From Brachycybe producta (taxonomy: Eukaryota > Arthropoda > Diplopoda > Playtdesmida > Andrognathidae): 64,000 bases of DNA. The DNA is taken from NCBI GenBank assembly GCA_036925085.1, contig JAUPFP010000024.1, positions 572,001-636,000 of the forward strand, written 5' to 3'. Below, piece after piece: positions 56,601 to 64,000 of the stretch. How positions within the stretch are numbered: position 1 is the first letter of the stretch; every line of letters begins with the position of its first letter. Position numbers and translations under genes: made by a program. The notes under the pieces are model-generated. The model worked only from the letters and a program-made list of their open reading frames with translations. It had not been told where the DNA came from and searched no databases.

Positions 56601-59600
56601 TAACAGTTAAAATATACTACTGAATTCATTAATTCCAAGATTTAAAATTATAAAACCACTTTCGTTATTTAGCTCTGATCCAAATCTAGGTGCAAAAAGG
56701 GTATTTTTTTATGATATCTTTCAAAATAATCTTTTTATGAGATTTTTAAGCCATGATTTTTAATCCCCAAAAAAAGTAAAATTAGACCATTTTCAAACTG
56801 TCATAAAATTTTATTTTTCAATATATCATTAACGAATTTGTCTATCACTTCTGTTTACTCTTCTAGTTTCAATTGAAACTTAAATTTTTTTTTCATGTGT
56901 CAATTCAAACAATACTTTGGAAACGTTTTCCCCCCTCAACTAGCGCCATTACTTTCAGTTTCGGCTTTTATGTGGATTTGCAATAATAAAAAATAATAAA
57001 AATCGTATAAACTACTCTATTATTTAATTTCTGGAATTGATATTAATTGGTAAAGAATTATTATACATTATACAGTAATTATGTTAATGTACAGTATTTC
57101 TTCATTGTTTTAATTACCGGTATATAGGATATTTTTAGATATAGACTACTGTATATTTCTTGGCTGTTTTAAGGATAATTAATATGCTTCATCTCGGATT
57201 GAATATAATGAATCTACGGTGGCAGTTGCATGACAAAAGTTGATTATTCGAAGTCTCACTCAAAAGCTAATTTGAAAATGAATTACATATTTTTAGAAAA
57301 TAGCCTCACATACACCCAACCCTGATCATGCAATTATTTATTAAAATACATCATGAAACTTAAACATTTTTTTAAAGAAATGTAGTCATTTTCAAGTTTA
57401 GTCAGAGACTAAAACTATTTAGTTATTGATCACATTAAGGATCAGTGTAATATTCTTTGATTGTTTTTTTTAATTATAAAGCCTACGTAATTCTAAAAAA
57501 ACAAGCCCATTTCTATATTCAACGGAATTACAGACACTCTTGGTAGTGCCTTTACTTAGTTTTTATGGTATCCACTGATAATATAACTTACGAGAAATAT
57601 AATTTGTTGACTCAACCGGAACTTATTAATTTTTATTATCGAAGTTCTTACATTTGTGTTAAAATTTGAAATTTTACAAGCCCATCAAAGGAGAGGCTTT
57701 ATTACTATTTACTGGGGAGCTCGTCAGTCATGTGCACTTGGTTATGGCCTATTGGGTTGTCGGCCCTTTTGGATATTATTAACACATTTTTATTGACTAG
57801 CTTCTGTGTACCACTAAGGACAATTATTATTATAGTTGTTGTTGTTTTCAGAGAAATTAATTGCTTATTTTAATGATTAAATATTTCATTAGCAAAGCTC
57901 GATTATTGGTGTCACAATACAATTAAATAGAAAGCTTATCAATCAATAAGTTGGTAATTAAATAACGCATTATGCAATGTTATGGTTCCTAACTTCATTG
58001 TCACCAAAACAATTTAAAATTTGGTTGATTCGAAATCACTATTGAAAGTCAGAAAGTGTGGACTTTTTTTAAAGAAAAAATGCACACAATTGCATTTCCT
58101 ATACCTGAATTTATTAGAAAAGTTTTTTATTATTAATATTTCCGATTTGATAATTATAATTATATAAAATAGGCCTATTGCAGCTGTGCAATTAGTCCAG
58201 GTTGAACTGGTCCACCCTTTCGATAATGTTCAAAATCAAATATTGTTTAGTTCACACTTTTTCTAATAAGTAATTATTAGTAATACCATATATATACCTG
58301 GTAGAATCTAATTGCCGTTTTCAATACCAGTTTTTTTCACACCAGATTCGACTGGAATAAACTAACAAGTAGATTTCAATATAACTATTAAATTTAAAGG
58401 TTGTCCTGACATTTTGTCTTTTGCACGTCATTCTTTTACATTTAATAATTAATTATATATTGATGACATCAAGAACAATTATAAAATTTTTACTCATATT
58501 ACCATTTTCAGTTTTTTTTAATAATTTAACTTAGCTTATTGTCATATTGTTGTGAATTTATTTTATTATTTTCCTGAAAAGTCTGAAACATATCCAATTT
58601 TCCTGCATCTTGCTTTTTTATTATTATTAAATCTATTGTTAAGTATCGGGTTTTTATGCAATATCAAGCAAATGCTTCTCAATCTGTGGCCTAAAAGCCA
58701 AATGTGAAGTAACAATCCCGTTTAGATCAACCAAAAACTATGTTTTTTTAACACTGGTTAAAGGTTAGAATTATAGTTGACAACTGATAGTAACCAATAC
58801 AATCTAGCCTCTCTAACCAGCATTTTTGACTCGAAAAAAGCATATTTGTGGTTGTTCTAATGATGATGATTATTTCACAATTGGCACTTGGGCCACAAAC
58901 TGAGAAACTTGATATTACATAAAAAAAACCGAGCCCTTATTAATTATAGTTCGCGAACTTTTTTTTAAACTTGGCAATACTTAACATATTGCAAAATGTA
59001 ACAATTTCTCATTTATTTAAATTATTTTATACGAATCTGTATTTCTATTTTAGGTGTGAGTTTTAGACTGTTGCTGCTTTAAATTCTTTTACTAACTTAG
59101 TTAGACTTGGAATGTTTGTTTGGTGGAAATTATAAAATTCATTCAATCACAAAAATTCCTCACCATTATATTATATTGATTGTGGAATGTTATGGTCAAC
59201 TTGATAATAAGAATAGTGAGTCTTAGTGACCACCTATTATTTCTTCTGTACAGGATGTTCAGGAAAAAGGCACTCATTAATAGGAACTGCACATTTTTTT
59301 ACTTATCGATTTAAATAGCATAGTGACGTCATGGCAGTGCATTCCTAACGAGGTGTGACATCATATTGTTGCCTAAATCGATGAATAAAGGAATGCGTGG
59401 TTAATTTTTGTACCCTATTACATAACTACAATGTATTGTAAGCTGTAATAATTAATATTCCCGACGACATTTTCATTTAAATGTTTCTTGACGACACTCT
59501 ATTCAGATATACATGTAGACTGTATATGTTTTAACTTCCTACAATGTCATTTTTTTTGTAAATGTCTAGCCAATTTAAACAAATTCTTTATTAAATCACA

Positions 59601-61180
59601 ATAATTACTGTTAGGACCCAACTTACTTCCAAATTTTTTTTTCGTCTCTATCTTAGGTAGCAATATTATACTTGATTGCATGGATTTATTCTATTTAAAT
59701 ATAAATTTTCACTATTAAATTAATTGTCCTTGGCTCTTAAATCAAGTGTGACCATTTAATGAGGTTGTCGTCATCACTAATATAGTTATAATTATTATCA
59801 TCAAGTTAATTACTTAATATTTCAGCACATGAATCACAATAGTAAGAACGGTGGAACGTTATTGAATTTGTGTCTTAAATCCCCTGAGTATTTCACCTGA
59901 CCCGTGGACCTCTGAGGCTCTGACCTAGACCTGACTTATTTTCTTTTCTTTTATCAAAGTGTGATTTTTTTACAAATTCAGGCATTTGTGAAGGAGGGTT
60001 TTTCGAAGTGACTTAACTTTATTGGCTAGTGGGAAGTACAATATGAAAAAAAAAATGTTGAGGTGCACGAATTATTCAGATGATAGGCCACACTAAAAGC
60101 TTACTAAGCCTTACTTATCTTTATTATTTGCTCACTATAAGCTACATGCTTTTTTGGGATATAAGTTCAGTCATCAGTGTTAATTGGTCATCAAACAAAT
60201 GCTAAAAAGAATTGGATATATAAACGTCTTGAGTAGAATTCGGAAACATATAGAGGTGGTCCAAGTGAAGCCAAGTGTAACCTACTGCAATTACATTTTA
60301 TATGCAAAGAGTATCACGAGAAAAAAAAAAAAGAAACATCCAGTTGGACCTCAAGTGTATAAACTAATAACGAAATTTAAGAAAATGTTGTTCAACAAAT
60401 GTAGATGAAACTTCATTTTTCAAAGTTTAATTTTTTATTACTGTGAATAATTTTATATTGAATTTTTGTTGTTGTTGGAAGTTTAGTAATTATTCTTTAA
60501 ATTTAATTGTTAATAAATTTAAAAAAAAATGGATAAGGAAAAGAACCACGTACAACTGAAGCAATATACGCTGAATGGTATGTTTTAGATTTGAAATCTT
60601 TATTTATTTTAATTTTATCGTTTTTAATAATAATTTTCATAAAGACATGATAAAAAGAAATTGTCCATTGATCATGAGTCATGATAAATTTTAACAAAAA
60701 AATGACCCAAACCAAAAAATGATTTGAAATTGATTGATTTTGCTGATAGTTTATGGAAGAAAAGTATTCTTTTTAAAATATCCAAAATAACAATTGAGTA
60801 TGTACATGTAGCTACAATAAGCATTAGAGTCACTAGTTTAATATGAAATTCATACATTCAAAGGGAAGATTGCACAATATTGTCTGGTTTTATTGTTATA
60901 TTAAGTACTTGATGGCTTTTTTTTGCCTGTTGTCCTATTTTTTTTTTTAATTTGCTAAAGTAACTATATGATCATTTTATTTTTGTAAGGAGGAAAATTT
61001 TCTTAAAAATATATACCATTATAACCACTAGTATATTTGCAAGATGTGTTGTTGTTAATGTTGGCTTGTATTGTTTTAAAATGTTTTTTTTTGTACTTTC
61101 TTTATTACAAAGGTGCGGCTGATAAATTTTATAATGTTCAGATAGTTCCCGACAAAGGAAAGTTCAATTACGCTTACACT
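53637..61180. other. Gene-poor AT-rich spacer of 7.5 kb
   Basis: No coding exon is supported. The left edge (to about 53990) should hold the 5' UTR exon and promoter of the mucin gene. A family P repeat lies at about 56670-56885. A TAGCGCCAT word similar to the one at 583-592 lies at 56941. The right edge may hold a 5' exon of SLC9B copy C: an acceptor-like TTACAAAG ends at about 61112 and opens a frame that reads into its coding start. Confidence 0.5.
56670..56885. repeat. AT-rich palindromic repeat, family P, copy 10
   Basis: It carries ATGATATCTTTCAAAATAAT, a central inverted pair and CTCTTCTAGTTTCAATTG at the right. It is the most diverged copy noticed. Confidence 0.45.
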
Positions 61181-63781
61181 ATGGAAAACGGAGATTCAAA
61201 GATTTCTACGATTGTGCTACCACCACCTTCGGGTTTACTACCAGCCCCACCACCACCACCATCTTCCAATGGGGATGCTATGGATCGTAGCAATTTCAAC
61301 AGTACGACAACACTAACGGTGGCACTGGACACAATGGAAGAGGAGGATCCAGAAAAACACCAGAAATGTTTTGGATTATTTCCACCTCGAAAGAAATTTG
61401 CTCAATACCTTATCATTGCAATTGTATGCTGTTTCCTTTACGGTACTGTCTGGAGCATTACCAGTGAAGATGCTCTTCCAGGCGGTAATTTGTTTGCTCT
61501 CATCATGATCATTGCGGCTTGTTGGGTATTTGGAGAAATAATTGGCAGATTTCATCTTCCAGCTTTATTAGGTGAGTTTTTTTTAAAGTCATCGACTCAT
61601 CATTTAGTGGGTTTTTATTATCATTATTATGAAATGATTGTGAATAAATAGTAATGATTGTTCAGTTGAGTTATCACCTACTTGCCACTTTGTTGTGTGT
61701 TGCATGTTGTTTGCATACTTGCAATTATCACAGCATTAATGTGTCAATATTTGCAGGGATGTTGGTGATGGGATTTATTCTGCGAAATATTCCAAACCTG
61801 ACGATTGCTCAAGATGTGCAATCACAGTGGTCTTCAGTTCTCAGGTTGGTGCCAACTTAACTAATTTGCTATTCGAGGATCTCTAGTGTCACTCTTACGG
61901 AAATATTTTATGAGTTTTGTGAACTTTAATAAAACCATGCAAATTATCAAGTAATTTAAACAAGTGTTTCAATAAATAATTTATTTATTATCTGGTTGTT
62001 GTTTTCAGGAATGCTGCTTTGGCAATCATTTTGACGAGAGCTGGAATGGGCCTTGATCCAAATAAACTTAAGAAAATGAGTTGGGTTTGTATAAGACTGG
62101 CTTGTATACCGTGTTTCACTGAAGGAATTTCTGCTGCAACAGCAGCTCATTTTCTTTTGGGTTTTCCATGGACGTGGGGTTTAACATTAGGGTATATTGT
62201 CATTTGTCATCATTAAAAATTATTCTACATCAACTTTGATGCGTGCTATAATCGTAATTTATTCATTAAAAATAGATTTGTTTTGGCTGGTTTATCACCG
62301 GCAGTGGTGGTGCCTCCAATGCTTCGTCTTCAAGAAGAAGGTCGCGGTGTCGATAAGGGTATTCCCACGTTGGGAGTTTTCACAGCTGGAGTGGATGACG
62401 CCTTGGCTGTGGCCATGTTTGGAGTTTTTCTCAGTGTTACTTTCTCAAATAGTAAATTTTTATTAAGTTTTAAAAAATTCGAATGTTGCTTTCATTTTCA
62501 TTTTACTCATACTTAGGTGCAATATGGTTCACAATCATCCAAGGACCCTTGGAAGTCCTGATTGGCATTACATTTGGCATTGTCATGGGTGTAATCACTT
62601 GGTATCTACCAAATAAGAACAGTGTAATTATCAATAGTTTTTCTATTTTTGGATTTATTTTAGATTACTTGTAAGTTAATTTCTGATTTTTTTAAAAATA
62701 TTTTTTCCTCATTAGAAATCTGTAGTCTTCCCAAGGTTTGTATTGTTATTTTTTGGAACAATGTTTGCAATATTTGTGAGCAAGGAAGTGGAGTTTTCTG
62801 GTGCTGGAGCAGTAGGTACATTGGTGTTTGCCTTTATTGCTGCAATTGGATGGCGAAAAGATAATAACAGAGATGTAAATTTAAGAGTCCATTAAGTAAA
62901 TATACTTGGAATACGTTTGTAATTTATGAATTTAAATGCTAGAAAGAAGTGGCTAGAGTGTATGCAATTGTATGGTTTGTGATGCAGCCGATATTATTCG
63001 GTCTAATTGGATCTGAAATTGCTTTGGATCAACTTAATGGAGACCTTGTCGGTAAGAATCACTAAAATATCTTCTCGTAAGTTTTGTTGAAGATATTAAT
63101 TGTGATGCTTCTGGTTGTTTAGGAAAAGGCATCGCGATTATTTTCTTAGGATTAGTTGGACGAACAATTTTTGGATTTTTTTCTGTTCTTAAATCTGGTT
63201 TCAACTGGAAAGAAATTCTTTTTATTCAATTTACATGTTTACCAAAAGCCACAGTGCAGGTAAGCAACAAATATGGCTCTTGGCACACAAACCACTTTTG
63301 GTGGTCGATTACAACTGAAAAATCAAGTTGCACGTCGAAATAGAAATCGACCACCAAATGTGGTCTGTGTGTTCCGACCCTAAGATGAATATCGCATTAA
63401 TATACATGTATGGAATTGTCATTGTATTTGCTTTATTTAGGCTGCTATTGGTCCTTTGGTTCTCGATGCAGCAAGGACTAATCATGCCGGAGAAGTAGCC
63501 GAAGAACGAGCCCTTCAGGTTTGCCATATATAATATAAAATTATATTTAAATTTATTTTATAGTTATATATAAGTTATTGTACTGTACAGGTTTTAAAAC
63601 ATTTTTTTGTTTAATTGTTATTATTTTTTGTATTGTTTTCCAGATTCTTCTGATTGCAGCACTTTCTATTCTTATTTGTGCTCCACTTGGAGCCATAACT
63701 ATTGCCTTTTTTGCTCCAAGGTTATTAAATAAGACGGCGAAAGAGAATCTGCCTCAGACTATTGACTTTGATGTCGAATAG
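61181..63781 (+). CDS. SLC9B/NHA-type Na+/H+ antiporter, copy C
   Basis: An older paralogue of copies A and B, 521 aa from the ATG at 61181. The frame is open upstream to an acceptor near 61112, so the protein could start earlier. Exons: 61181-61571, 61757-61844, 62009-62191, 62276-62451, 62517-62623, 62716-62874, 62943-63051, 63123-63259, 63441-63518, 63644-63781; phases are as in A and B. The N-terminus is Pro-rich. Family motifs: LTRAGMGLD, GFPWTWG, QPILFGLIGSEI, VGRT, CLPKATVQAAIGPLVLD and ICAPLGAI. The ion-binding site is the canonical pair, AGVDDALAV (Asp261-Asp262). It therefore looks like the conventional, functional NHA of the locus, probably electrogenic by family precedent. Confidence 0.93.
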
Positions 63782-64000
63782 TCGTAGAAGGTAATAACAT
63801 AGAAATGGAAAATTTCTCAGTATTTGATGCCATCAAGCATTTCATTTTAATAACTTCATAAGTGGCATATTGATTATTTTTTATTTCTACCATATTTCTT
63901 AGTGCCAATCAATGTAATTAAATGTGTATAAAAAAAGAGCTAAAATTCAACGGGGGAGGGGGAGTCGTTCACAGTTTTAACATATGTTTTTGTACATAGA
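63782..64000. other. 3' flank of SLC9B copy C
   Basis: Probably 3' UTR of copy C; nothing else is recognised before the window ends. Confidence 0.4.

Noticed and set aside
60184..60408. Lys-rich open frame of 74 codons
   Set aside because: It resembles AT-rich random sequence; no domain, no splice partner.
1..64000. CRISPR array, bacterial operon, phage or viral genes
   Set aside because: No regularly spaced direct repeats, no ribosome-binding-site-led gene runs and no viral hallmark genes were seen. All real genes are spliced animal genes.

Overview
This is nuclear DNA from an animal, most likely an invertebrate bilaterian. The genes are split by AT-rich GT-AG introns of about 60 bp to 8 kb and the spacers are full of short inverted-repeat transposons. 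The protein families are metazoan: ACSL1/5/6-type acyl-CoA synthetase, vitamin-K gamma-glutamyl carboxylase, H2A.Z, 2-oxoglutarate dehydrogenase, a TGN38/KCT2-like protein and SLC9B/NHA antiporters. A secreted chitin-binding mucin favours a protostome, but the phylum cannot be fixed from the window. No bacterial operon, CRISPR array or rRNA was seen. All exon models below were built by hand from splice sites and reading phase; each one closes in frame.

Layout, left to right. 1-13144 (+): ACSL gene with two alternative first coding exons, one carrying a membrane anchor and one not. 15159-18571 (-): GGCX, convergent with ACSL, with a long DNA foldback between the two 3' ends. 20627-21617 (+): H2A.Z, head-to-head with GGCX. 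23130-37907 (+): OGDH (E1 of the 2-oxoglutarate dehydrogenase complex), with two mutually exclusive exons and a cassette exon at the site that varies in vertebrate isoforms. 39313-41317 (+): type I membrane protein of the TGN38/KCT2 type. 42786-43390 (-): decayed LINE reverse transcriptase. 44195-46822, 49266-51408 and 61181-63781 (+): three SLC9B (NHA) Na+/H+ antiporter paralogues with identical exon phases. 51885-53636 (-): secreted mucin with one chitin-binding domain, inserted in the SLC9B array. 53.8-61.1 kb: gene-poor AT-rich DNA.

The window looks like ordinary animal chromatin and not one functional cluster, apart from the SLC9B array. The most interesting points are these. (1) The two recent SLC9B copies carry Asp-Asn where the antiporter ion site needs Asp-Asp, while the third copy keeps Asp-Asp; all three frames are open. 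(2) Alternative exons in OGDH and ACSL probably change regulation and membrane attachment. (3) A family of ~200 bp palindromic elements has 9-bp target duplications at all four copies, which points to a Mutator-type origin. (4) The introns of OGDH and ACSL hold many copies of a second palindromic family. (5) An E2F-CRE-E2F module lies inside an H2A.Z intron.
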